DNA of 64,000 bases from Lunularia cruciata (Eukaryota > Streptophyta > Marchantiopsida > Lunulariales > Lunulariaceae): NCBI GenBank assembly GCA_948567375.1, contig OX419760.1:48980001-49044000 (forward strand). Reading direction: 5' to 3'. A program made the translations under genes and the position numbers. The notes beneath the pieces were generated by a model. It saw only the letters and a list, made by a program, of their open reading frames with translations. It was not told the DNA's origin and did no database searches. Below, piece by piece: positions 53,935 to 64,000 of this stretch (positions within the stretch are counted from its first letter, which is position 1; each line of letters starts with the position of its first letter).

Positions 53935-54690
53935 TAGAACACAAGGATGGGAAGACCCATCAAGCCGTAAAAGAGAAAGAATGGGGCTAGGTCCCAATAG
54001 TATCGATATTAGAAATCTGCCCTACCGCACCTAAGATATCTGAACTATGCAAGTTGTAAGATCTACAAACTACTAGAGCATCCAAAGAAGCATCACCTAG
54101 AGTGATTGCTCTCCTATGGGCTGCACCAGCCAATGCTCTCGAAAGAGCAATGAACACACACTATTTAAAGTATGCTATAAAGTATGAGAGTGAGAGTAAT
54201 ACCCCGTGCGTCTAATATGAGGAGCTCTCATGCACTCCTTGAAAAATATCTCAAATGCCGTGTCCATGGTTCCATATAACTCCAAGGCTAGAGGAACAAA
54301 GAGGTGACCTCCTTGCATACCCCTATACTTGGAGGCCTTGTTTAACCATCCTAATGCTCCGCTTGCCGCCCACCAAGGAAGATGAGTAATTACTCCCTCC
54401 AAAACTGCATCACGCGTAGCATCTGTAACCACAACATCCACTACTGTCACCTGATCATCTTGGACCAAGTACAAATCTGCTCTAACACATGTTGCATGCA
54501 AAGAATATGAACGCTCCCTCCAAGCAAGGTATCCATTCTCTTGTGCCATAATAAACACTATATGCTTGATTGCATCATGAGTAACTATGTCTAGTGTAGA
54601 ACCACACTCACAAGTGAATAAGGAAGATGCAGATGGGTGGACCAAACCTAAGCAGAATCTCATCACTATAGAGAAAATGGTTGGTGCAAA
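53935..54690 (-). mobile_element. Family D non-LTR retrotransposon, copy 4 (3' part)
   Basis: A - strand 3' fragment. Its frame 54175-54717 reads CECGSTLD, THDAIKHIVFIMAQENG, DDQVTVVDVVVTD, SKYRGMQGGHLFVPLALELYG, the best preserved version of the C-terminal domain. It ends near 53935 in the family 3' end and is followed on the same strand, within about 35 bp, by the 5' UTR of copy 3. Confidence 0.82.
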
Positions 54691-55798
54691 ATTAAAAACT
54701 CGAGAATATCCTTTCATATGTTGCCTCCTTTCTCTCTCTCCCGTTCCCTATTTCCTCTCTCGCCCGCAAAAGTTACTCAGTTTAAGTTTTAAAGTACTCT
54801 GAAATACTCTTCCGTGTCCGCGTGCCGGTAAAGATTCTGCTGAGTACGAGGAATGTATTTTCACATGAAAAGCTGGCCGAGATGCTTTTCCTACAAGCTA
54901 TTCAAATAGTACAGCCACAGTATCTTTATGCTTTTTCAACGTGGAGATAAGACTAAGAGTTTAATTTAACTGATAAGCATTGAAGACTCCGCAAAAATAC
55001 GATGCATCACACTTAGGTTCCCTCGGCCATGTGTCGAAAGCTTAACTTTGCTTTTGACGTGCGACCTTGAGGGCACATATATGGTCCACCTCTTTATATT
55101 TCTCAAATCGCAATATTCAGCATGAAAATGATCCATTGACAGTACAACTCTTGTAGTCCTTAGGCTATATGTCCAAGTCTCGATCTTCGTCAACTGTCTC
55201 ATATGACGTTTTAAAGTTCAACAACGCTGCAGTTGATTCAACAATGAAGGAGAGAACCTGGGTCCCATATGTCATTCCATAAAAGGAAATCAAATAATTG
55301 CGGAGAGAACTAAAAGACCAAATGATAAATCAATCTTCTTTGACAATATGCCCAAAGGAAAACGAATGACTGCATGATAATAGTTGATGAAGTTGTTTTC
55401 ACCCGTCCTTGAGTTACATGCACAGATGCATACCTTGCATTGTGCCAACGTTGTTACATTGATAGAGAAGTATATTCCAAAATAGACACTGTTGGTTCGT
55501 TGTCACCGAAGTGAATCATGAGATTGAACTGATAGCAGCCTTACCATTGCTGGTGCTGCTGATGTACCTGGGCACTAAGCGCAGAAGACAATATTCTTCA
55601 ATTCCTGGTAGTGGATCAAAGTTTTAAGGTCATGCATATGGCGAACGAACGTGTGGGGTGGGCGTATTCATCCAGACCCAATCTTCCTCGGATTGAAGGT
55701 TGATTCCTTTTGACTGGGTAAGTTCGGTTCTGTTCGGCTCTATCCTAGCAACCAAAGTCACAAAACTTGAGCAGATCATAAAGAACATGTGGTAGGTG
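54691..55798. other. Unique AT-rich region
   Basis: A 78-codon - strand frame (54966-55202) has no recognised domain. No splice-supported gene. Confidence 0.4.
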
Positions 55799-55807
55799 TA
55801 TATAAAG
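55799..55807 (+). promoter_or_regulatory. Candidate TATA box
   Basis: TATATAAAG, 120 bp upstream of the 64-codon frame at 55920, a fitting position for a plant core promoter. Confidence 0.4.
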
Positions 55808-55848
55808 AAAGAACGAAAGGGAACGACTACCAACAACATATCAGAGCT

Positions 55849-55923
55849 ATGGAAAACAAGATAGGCTATTATGAGGCTGTAGGCAGTAGAAAGCAAGAAG
55901 GAAGGAAAGTAAGAAGAACATGA
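55849..55923 (+). CDS. Upstream ORF, 24 aa
   Basis: ATG at 55849 opens 24 codons (MENKIGYYEAVGSRKQEGRK...) ending in TGA at 55921-55923, which overlaps the next ATG (55920-55922) as ATGA. Such an overlap could couple or repress translation of the next frame. Tentative. Confidence 0.25.
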   Translation: MENKIGYYEAVGSRKQEGRKVRRT

Positions 55924-56114
55924 AAAATATACCTTGTAGTACTACTGCTACTACCTTCTCTGCAAGGCTCAACGAACACCTATGGGGTGTGGAGAAGATT
56001 CTTCACCAAGATTGCAGTATCACGCCACAACCAGTCATTAGCAACCACGGCAGCAGATTGAGTGTGGAGCGTGATTTGATCCGGTCAAAGCTTGTGAGGC
56101 AAGTCGGAAGATAG
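55920..56114 (+). CDS. Possible small protein, 64 aa
   Basis: Starts MKNIPCSTTATTFSARLNEH and ends RSKLVRQVGR with an amphipathic, basic C-terminus. No signal peptide, membrane segment or known family. Support comes only from the upstream TATA box and uORF arrangement. It could equally be chance. Confidence 0.25.
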   Translation: MKNIPCSTTATTFSARLNEHLWGVEKILHQDCSITPQPVISNHGSRLSVERDLIRSKLVRQVGR

Positions 56115-59100
56115 AGAGCAGTTGGGAAGGAGAATAGGCACCTTTTTCATCAATGTATTTGACCACAGTTTTGTTTATGGTCGTGTGTGTGAAGTGTTCG
56201 CAGTGTAGTTCTGGTGAAAAATATGGTCACATTCATTTCTTACCCACAAGGCTGCGTACATCGTAGGATAACCTGCTCAGCACCCTAACGAAGTACTTAC
56301 ATCACATGAATTGTATTGCATCAAGTTTTCTAATTTGGGTAGCATTTAATTGCTGACCAATGTAACAATATTCCAGACAAGATTGTGGAAGAAGCTTAAG
56401 AGCTTTCAATAAGTCTTTGAGAGCAAATTGAGTAGAAGCTTCTTTTGTTTTGCATGAAGTTAGAGATTCAAGCAACACATTGCCACATAGTTCATTTCTT
56501 TTATGTCTTTTCGTTTCAAGTTGCTTAGATAAACACTTGGTTGGATTTGAAGGATCGTGAACAAATCAGAATGTTATTCTTATTTCCTCCTGGCAAATCA
56601 AACATCTAAACAATTTGTCAAATAAGTTATGCTCACGAGTATCCACATTCACATCAGTCAGAACTTGACTCCGGTTGGATTTGGACAACCTTCCCAACTT
56701 TCATACACTCTAAATTCTGTATAGCTTAAGTCCATCTACCTCCACAACTACATTCTGAACGCATTCGAAAAGGAACTCATCATAGTGAGCTGTATAGAGG
56801 AGATAAGACAAGTTAAGAATGGCGTAAGATTTGTAGGTCCTTACTCTGATTGTGATAAGTTTCACAGTTTGCAGCTGTTTGTTTGGTTTCTAGTAGAAAA
56901 CTATGACAATCATTCTGACTTCAAAGTCCAAAGCCAGATTGTCAACTGTTGTATAATGGGTATTATTCATCCTTGACAATGTCACCTCTCGATCCCAAAT
57001 CAGCATATACACATCTACAACTGTTGTTGAGATGTTCTCTCATGAATGCCGAAAGCTCCTTCTACCGTACTCTCTGTTGAGAATACCTGATTATCTTGTG
57101 CAAGAAGCCAAGCAGTTGTTGACATCGAAAGCTGGTTTAGTGTGCAACTGACAAACACAAACTCAGTCGGCTAATACAATGGAGCTCCGCATACAAGCAA
57201 CCAAATTATTACATTCTCGTTAAATGCAACTGTAGAAAAGTCTATACCCCACTGCACTTATCGACAGCGTAGTGCTTTCAGTTACTGTGTCCCACAAATC
57301 CATTCTGTCACCTGACTGGACATGGTCCCTTGCAGCTACACTTATAAATGTAATGGACGCTGGTCAAAGATAAATTTAAACGTACAATGATATGCAATTC
57401 CTTCTGAAATTGCAGCTATGAATATACAGAATTTTTTTGTGCGTTAAGTGCAGTTATCGTTAGTGAACTGTCACAGTGCTAAGTTGTTCCTTCATTCAGG
57501 ATATATATAAACCCACATACATCGGGGTCAGTAACTTATTATTAGAATAGATATTTACCAAAACACTTGATTTGACTACTTCCCATTTTGGTTTGCTAGG
57601 GAGTACCATATTCTTCTTTCTAGTTCCTCCACCACCACGGGCTCTAGAGTATTGAGCACTCTTCTTCAATTTTAGAGTAGTTTGGAACATAAATAGAAGC
57701 CAATGAATCAGATGAGTAGCTGCCTATCTATCTGTGACTGTAGCAGCTTATCATTTTCCCTTTAATAGTCCGTTCGGATTCTCAAAGGTTGCGCTTGCTG
57801 CTGCTCTAAGATCTATCCTTTTCTCGGTTTAATTAGCATAAAATAAGCAGTTGTTGTTGTTATTGTTGTTGTTGGTCAATTATCTCCTTTCGAGGGTAAA
57901 TCTCAACTCCAGGTATAAAAATAAAATACTGCATTCTGGAACAGCAGTTTGGGGATAGTTTCTACATTTACGTCTTGAGCTTAAATCTTTTCATCTTGAT
58001 GTGATGGAAGTTCAGATATTTAATAACGATAAGCATCCCTACATGTGTAGCTCAGAAATCCATCGTGGTCGTAGCACTAGTGCATTTTGTAGTTGAAGCA
58101 GTAAATGGACGGGAGGGGCCTTATTATGTATTATGTTGTCATGGTTCGAGGAAAGATTTGTGGTAGGTTTACAAGCTATTTAAAAATAAGCATAATTGGT
58201 TTAATTGGATTGAGAGTCCACATGGTTTGTGGCCCCCGGGGGCGATAAACCACCTTAATGATCCGGGTTTAAGATGAAGAAATATGTGAATGGCTCATGG
58301 ATAATGATATTTAGTTGGGACTGTCAAGTCTTTCTTTTCTTAATATATGATTTATACTATACATTTATTTAGTTTTGACATTTTTAGCCTTTCTTTTATT
58401 GATAATATGATTTATACTTTACATTTTGCATTATGAGGCTTTATGGCAAAAGTGAGTCGCTTCAGACACACTCGAGAACTTACTTCATTCTTCTATTATT
58501 CAATACAAAAAGAGAATTTGAAAGTTACGAGAACCTCTTGTCGGTTGAGCTTGTGAGCTCAAGGGGTGAACTAGGTAAAAGAAATTGCTCTAGAATTTAA
58601 TATATCACCGTCATTTATGCTTCAGAGACTCAGAACTTTGTACCCTTATACTTAGGTTGATACCTAATAAGAATCCAATCACATTAACACTGACCAAGTT
58701 CTTGCAATATGAACCAAGCCCCACCAAGATGTCATAAGTAATTTCACGGCTTAATAGAGTCCAAGTAACCAATAATTTTGGACAAATACCCATAGGTTTT
58801 CAGGTAAAAGTCCAACCCCCTAAAATTGTTGTACACGAGTGTACATGTAGGTATACAAACCATTTACAGTACTGTACTGCATGTACTGACTGTGAACCGC
58901 AATCTGAAGGTAACTACCGGTACAGTAATGTACCATAATGGAACTTATGGAAGAAGGGAGTTGGAATGGATAAGCCTTCGAGAATACCAGTAAACGGAAA
59001 GGTACAACGGACACTCAGCTAGATGACCCCACAACCGAATATTCAGGCGTTAGGGCTCCATTACGGGCCATTCGGGCCTATATGACTATGTATATGCATC

Positions 59101-59744
59101 GACGCAACTGGTTCATCCTGGCCGTGTGGTCTGCACGTCAAGATTGCAGAACTCCCGTCACTGATCACAATGATGCCAGCCAGTCATAGACATGATGATG
59201 ATGGCGGCGAAATCGGATCTAATGGGAGACGATTCCGGTCACCCATTCCGGGGTTCCCTACTTGCCTGTTGTAGGGTCGTCATCGTATCCATGCATCATC
59301 GGTGCGCTTGTTGTCATCCATGGCCTCAAGCTCGTCGTGTTCCCCATCTGCTCGGTTGCGGTTGCAGGTAGTCGAGTTTCGGACACCGCTCACTACGCTT
59401 CCGCCCCCTACGTAGTAAAATCCAATTCTCGAGAGGACCTTGCTATCATAATGCTCTTTACTTCTTCACCATTTCTGTGGCGTCCTTAAAGCAGGGAATC
59501 TGGTTTATTCGCGAGCACCTGCTCATTAAAATGAAGCATATTTTGTTCTTTCATATACTAAAACTTGAAGGCACATATGAGTACATAAAATCATTAGACA
59601 AAGCTAGCGTTCATCTCCTGAAGAGGAGATTCAGGTAGAGTTTCGATTTACACCATCGCTTAAATAAATGAATACATGACACTACAGTAGTCAATCGTCA
59701 AGAGCTACGAAGTTGATATCGTATTTGGGAGAAGTAGGCGCCGG
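56115..59744. other. Unique AT-rich region
   Basis: No supported gene. Weak frames are at 56785-56976 (+) and 57496-57690 (-, true ATG, basic Gly-rich stretch RARGGGGTRKK). A near-perfect palindrome lies at 58223-58252 (CCCCC/GGGGG centre), and a (TTG)n stretch at about 57853-57875. Confidence 0.4.
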
Positions 59745-59759
59745 GAATGGAAAAGTTTA

Positions 59760-59816
59760 GCCGGCTTGATGGAGTCTTCCCATCCTTCGTGTTTTCTACG
59801 CGGTCGCCCTTTCCCT
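59760..59816 (+). mobile_element. 57-bp 3' fragment of family D with target-site duplication
   Basis: Contains GGCTTGATGGAGTCTTCCC and TACGCGGTCGCCC, the last about 50 bp of family D. Flanked by imperfect direct repeats GAATGGAAAAGTTTA (59745-59759) and GAATGGAAAGTCTTA (59817-59831). It is a severely 5'-truncated target-primed insertion. Confidence 0.8.
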
Positions 59817-59831
59817 GAATGGAAAGTCTTA

Positions 59832-60494
59832 ACGCTTACCAATGCAAATTTCCCCAGACACGGACAAGACCTGAACAGGGAGCTGACAAACACTCAGAAG
59901 GCTATACCCCTACCCTTATTGGGCCCAAACATCCTCAGAGAGGATTTAGATTGCATTGCTGGATTATTAAGGACTTGACGGTGCACTTAATGCTTTTACT
60001 AATCAGTCTTATCTTCTTGTGAGAAGTAAGATATAGGTTCGACCAGCCCGTGGTCTGCTGGGTCCAGCGAGAGTACTGGATTCCGTGCATTCATCGTATG
60101 AAGTGCTGACAAGACTTACATATATATGTCATAAGTTTGTCTGTGGTTCTGTTTTCCCTTGATGAATTATGCCTCTGTTTTGTTCTCGTGTAGATCCAGA
60201 GGCCAACTCATTAGAAGACTACGTCTCAACACACATTTACCTCACCTTGGTTGAAGATAGTATTGTTAATAGAATTGCGATTTCAAATGTGTTTTTTGTT
60301 AGGGCTGCGAAGCACCATAATGATTCCATATCATAGCAGACAAAATATGTTAGTCTTTCTAAAATATAAGAAAATTCAGATCTAATCAAGTATACAACAT
60401 TAGGTTAAAAGTTACATCGTTTATTCATTGGTTATTTATTTATACTGTAAAAGAATCTTTCTCCAACGTGGATACAATTAATCATATTTTAAAG

Positions 60495-60552
<58 letters not shown>

Positions 60553-61405
60553 ATAGATGATCAATCTCTATATTTTATATGCTTTACAAGTGTAATATCT
60601 TGGGATACATAAAGAGTAGGAATCTAGCTTCTCACGTTGAATAGGTTGTATATATTGTAAGGAGTATAGAAGAATCAAAGTCTTCATAAACTCAATTGTC
60701 ATTACAGCCTCTGATGGGTCAAATGGAACGCAAACATTTACAATTTTGTGGATCGTTCTTATCGAAAAGTTCTGAATTATCTGCAACAATTAATGTGGAT
60801 GAAAAGAATTGATTTTATTATTACATATGTATTTATAATGCTATTTAAAGTTAATACTTCATCAATATGCCATAGATCTTGCGGTTAATGATTTATTGCT
60901 CGTTTTCAGCTCTTGAAAAACGTTGTACCCTTACTGTAACTTTGACGGCCCCCTTGAACTGAAAAGCATATCTTCTCAAAGTTTCTTCCATAAATAAAAG
61001 AACATCCTTTTATGTCTATTTCAAGTTCCATCCCGTAAACAAAGGAGACCCCTTGTTTCCTTATGTTCGTAAGATAGTAGATTTACTCATGTGAGCAAAT
61101 TACATTCGTAATACCAAGTAAGAAAGATTCGTCATCGTCAATGGTGTAGGTCATAAGTGGTGAATAAAATGACAAGCATATGTCTTTCTTGCTCTGCGGA
61201 TAATTCGATTGCTGGTGCAGCATCTTCATCTAATTTTGCAACCTTTATTGCAGGATTTATCTCCCATATATCGCCAAAACTTGGCACGTGGACGCACATG
61301 AAAAGTATGAATGACATACTCCTATTTTTCGAACAAATTATCCTTACTTTACTAGGTGTCAAGAGGTGTGCCACACACTACGTGGACAATAAGGAATGCG
61401 ATATG
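59832..61405. other. Unique AT-rich region
   Basis: Includes the (TA)n tract. Only short frames otherwise. Confidence 0.4.
60499..60549. repeat. (TA)n microsatellite
   Basis: About 51 bp of uninterrupted TA dinucleotides. Confidence 0.97.
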
Positions 61406-61469
61406 CTTCACTGAAGACATATGCTTCTTTTTTCCTACGCGGTCGCCTTCCCCTTCACTGAAGACATAT
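61406..61469 (+). mobile_element. 30-bp 3' fragment of family D flanked by perfect 17-bp target-site duplications
   Basis: CTTCACTGAAGACATAT occurs at 61406-61422 and 61453-61469. Between them, 61423-61452 contains CCTACGCGGTCGCCTT, the diagnostic family D 3' end, preceded by a T-run. It is a minimal target-primed insertion. Confidence 0.85.
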
Positions 61470-62553
61470 AGGTTGCTCTTCACTTTAGTCATTCCTAGGG
61501 AGTCAACTTCCTATTGTTTTTTAGTTGTCATTGTTAGTCAAGTGAAACAACGAAAATGTTAAAAGAGTCATAGTCATATATTATTTTGTTTGAGAGTGAT
61601 GTGATACATAATATTCAAATTTTGTAAATGTTTTGTCACGTGCTGTATTATGTGATTAACTTATGAGATGTGGTTTTCACCTTCTACAATGCCCATCAAC
61701 CCGCGTGACGTACTCAAATCTCCCATCCTAGCATCTATAGTGAAAATGTTCTTTCAATCTAGTTGCATCAAAGGTGATATTCTCTTTTGCTACAGATATG
61801 AGGTGGAAGATTAACCCAATAGCACAGTGCTAAGCATCATCATAATAGAGCGATTGAATCAGGTATGTCATTTCACATAAAGGTAGACCTTGATTTCTCT
61901 TCTCTTAGCGTGCTGCAGGGTTTATTTCCATCACAAATCACAAGATGAAGTCAAGCTAATGATTCGGGTAAAGATTCCTATTCACGTAGTCCCCGTCGTG
62001 AAAGCAATCTTATCTACTGAACATTCGGCGATTCAAAGTTCCCTCTAATAAATCTCAAGCACCAGCAGCCACATTGAAAACATCAGCGGGTGAGGTTACA
62101 AACTACCTGAATAATAACACGAGCTTTGTCTTTATCTGTCAAAAAGAAATGCATAGCCTTTGTTTGGCACCACATAATCCAAAGAACCAGATCATAGTCA
62201 AACGCATATAATGGATTGATTGTCTTCTGAAAAGAAAAAGGAAAAGGGAGAGAGTCTTCTAAAAAGAACCGTCATTCAGAAGAAGAAGATTTTCAGCAAG
62301 TTTCTTGTTTTTGACTCCTTCTCAATGGCCGGAAATACATCCACCTTATCGGTTTACCTTATTTCATGGCCGGTTGCAAGCAATGGACATGATGGGTCTT
62401 GTTTTATTTTTCAACCTGAGGGGTCATTTGTTATTTTGCTGATGGTAAGAAAATGTATTCTAGATCTAAGTCTACAAAAGCTTGGTTTAAATTTCTAAAC
62501 ATTACCAGATTCAAACTTCGAATCATCTCACATCCACATCATAGACGATGTCA
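61470..62553. other. Unique AT-rich region, nothing recognised
   Basis: No frame longer than about 90 codons and no repeat noticed. Confidence 0.4.
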
Positions 62554-62683
62554 TACAAATATTTTATGCCATTTAACTTCTCCTTGTATTTGATGTCTTG
62601 AGTATTTTCTGAAGTTTAGTAGTTTTGGAGAAGTTAAATGGCACCAAATATTTGTATCTTTAACTTCTCCTAAACTACTAAAC
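62554..62683. repeat. Nested foldback repeat
   Basis: Arms 62554-62583 and 62627-62656 are 30-nt inverted repeats with about two mismatches (GCCATTTAACTTCTCC core). Arms 62614-62638 and 62659-62683 are 25-nt inverted repeats with one mismatch and overlap the first pair. The same TTAACTTCTCC word appears again at about 62704. Looks like a foldback or MITE-type element. Confidence 0.82.
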
Positions 62684-63717
62684 TTATACAAGATATTTGT
62701 ATTTAACTTCTCGTGTCTTACCAAACCCAATTACCCAGTTCTAGGTAGGATGTACCATGATGAAAGGTTGATGGGACTTGGAGGTATCCGTGACGCATCC
62801 TGAATTTTAATAATACCCACTTATCATTGAAAGAAAGTGAAATTAAACGATGAGAAAATTAAATTGGCAATCCAAATCCAAATTAAATCATGTCTAATGT
62901 GTTATAAATTTCTCTCATTTCAGTTTGAATGGAATCTCTCCAGATAAAATCCTATGTACACTACGAGTGAAGTAGAGGGTTACTATGCCGAGGGTATTTC
63001 GTAACGTGCGAATTTACTTGGCACTACGGTACTGTACATGAAATACCACGGATTTATAAATTAATATAATTTATAATTTAAAGAAATAAAAACTTTAAGA
63101 ATTCAAATCAACTAATTTCCTCAAACAGAAACGTTTGCTTTTCCTCGCCTTGGTGTTGCTTGTCAAAATGGCATCTGCCTGAAACGATTTCCTTGCACAA
63201 GACCAGCGGACGCTACTGATAGAGGCCGGGACCCACGGTCCAATCTAAGTACTGGTAGATCTGACCAACGGAATAGTCATCGAGGCACCGCTCGGCCTTT
63301 TACCCAATGAGCAAAGTAAAATCCCAAAGCAATTAGCCATAATTACCCATAATTACTCAGGAGGTCCCACGTCTATTTTAGTAGGATGGTAATCGAGGGT
63401 TTTCCCTCCACAGTTCCAACCACAAAGATGAGCAGGGTCAATTCTTCTCGTGTTAATTATATTTTGTGGGTTCGCGTCGGATGAGAGAGAAGAGAGGAGA
63501 GGAGTTTTCCATAGATAATAGTTCTATATAATAGTTGTCAATTATAGTTGTAGTACAAACAGTTTAATAGTTGAAGGCCCCACACTCAAACTTCGTGCTG
63601 GTGGATCTCTGCACTCAAAGATGGCGAATTGTATGTGTAGAGTAATTATGAATAAAAATTTACTTCGAGAAACAAATAATGAGAATTGGTTTCTATTCTT
63701 CTTCTCTACCCTTCAGT
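62684..63717. other. Unique region, nothing recognised
   Basis: A purine-rich GAGAGA stretch lies at about 63483-63504. No supported gene. Confidence 0.4.
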
Positions 63718-64000
63718 TCAGGTCGGGGGCTGCATGTTCATGTCTTTGTGTGTGTCTATTGGGTCCACCCAAAGGGTGGGACAGCCTACTTTATCTGCAA
63801 AGTTAACTAGCTTAGATAAGGCTCTATCTCTTCCTTTGGCAGGTATGTCTGTATCTTCAGGTTGTATAGCATTATTAACAAATCTTTGTACTTCTTTCTT
63901 CGAGGACTCAGACCCTGAATCTTGTAATAGATCATTTTTATAAGAATCAATCTTTATCAAGAATATCATATCAATCTTTATAAGAATCAAGAAATATTTA
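63718..64000 (-). CDS. Possible partial coding exon at right edge
   Basis: The - strand frame is open to the window edge and ends in a stop at 63718. Its last about 60 residues have protein-like composition (KEVQRFVNNAIQPEDTDIPA, LSKLVNFADKVGCPTLWVD). The part nearest the edge is a low-complexity AAGATTGAT-type repeat. No family recognised. Could be a gene 3' exon or retroelement gag. Confidence 0.3.
   Translation of the reverse strand, partial: KYFLILIKIDMIFLIKIDSYKNDLLQDSGSESSKKEVQRFVNNAIQPEDTDIPAKGRDRALSKLVNFADKVGCPTLWVDPIDTHKDMNMQPPT

Noticed and set aside
59192-59489. ATG-rich candidate exon ending at GCAG|GTAGTC and an overlapping hydrophobic frame
   Set aside because: The ATG frame and the hydrophobic frame are in different phases and no partner exon was found.

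Overview
The window is eukaryotic and most likely from a streptophyte. There are no operons. One gene can be modelled through GT-AG introns, and the rest is mostly nested LTR and non-LTR retrotransposons plus AT-rich unique DNA. The mix of Ty3/gypsy lineages, and in particular a gypsy element carrying a cytosine methyltransferase, fits a charophyte alga or non-seed land plant better than a flowering plant. That assignment is inference; nothing here fixes the species.

Layout. 1-3221 is the 3' part of a chromodomain Ty3/gypsy element (family A, + strand) with its 3' LTR. 3222-28022 holds two degraded copies (B1, B2) of a second Ty3/gypsy family on the - strand, in the order gag, protease, linker, C5-cytosine methyltransferase (DNMT), RT, RNase H, integrase, PHD finger. 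B1 carries two inserted solo LTRs of family A. B2 is split by a nearly intact third element, C (17638-25440, - strand), with 679/680 bp LTRs and one 1608-residue gag-pol frame. 28023-36731 has two + strand copies of a non-LTR retrotransposon (family D) with an N-terminal zinc finger, an RT and a C-terminal segment that looks like a CCHC plus restriction-like endonuclease region. Copy 2 is full length between 16-bp target-site duplications. Copy 1 carries a family A solo LTR that itself contains another family A LTR. 36748-49574 is largely unique DNA with a five-exon candidate gene (37854-40227), a cluster of degenerate repeats (41.5-44.9 kb) and several perfect hairpins. 49575-54690 has two more D copies on the - strand, one with a family A solo LTR. 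54691-64000 is AT-rich unique DNA with a possible small gene, two very short 3' fragments of family D with target-site duplications, a foldback repeat, a (TA)n tract and a possible partial coding exon at the right edge.

Insertion history. Family D is the oldest layer. B lies next to or inside D copy 1. Family A LTRs cut into both B and D, and in two cases a paralogous copy in this same window supplies the empty site. Element C, inserted in B2 gag, is the youngest because its LTRs differ at only about three positions. The feature most worth following up is element B: a retroelement polyprotein joining a DNA methyltransferase to a PHD finger, seen in two copies whose different lesions imply an ancestor that was mostly open.
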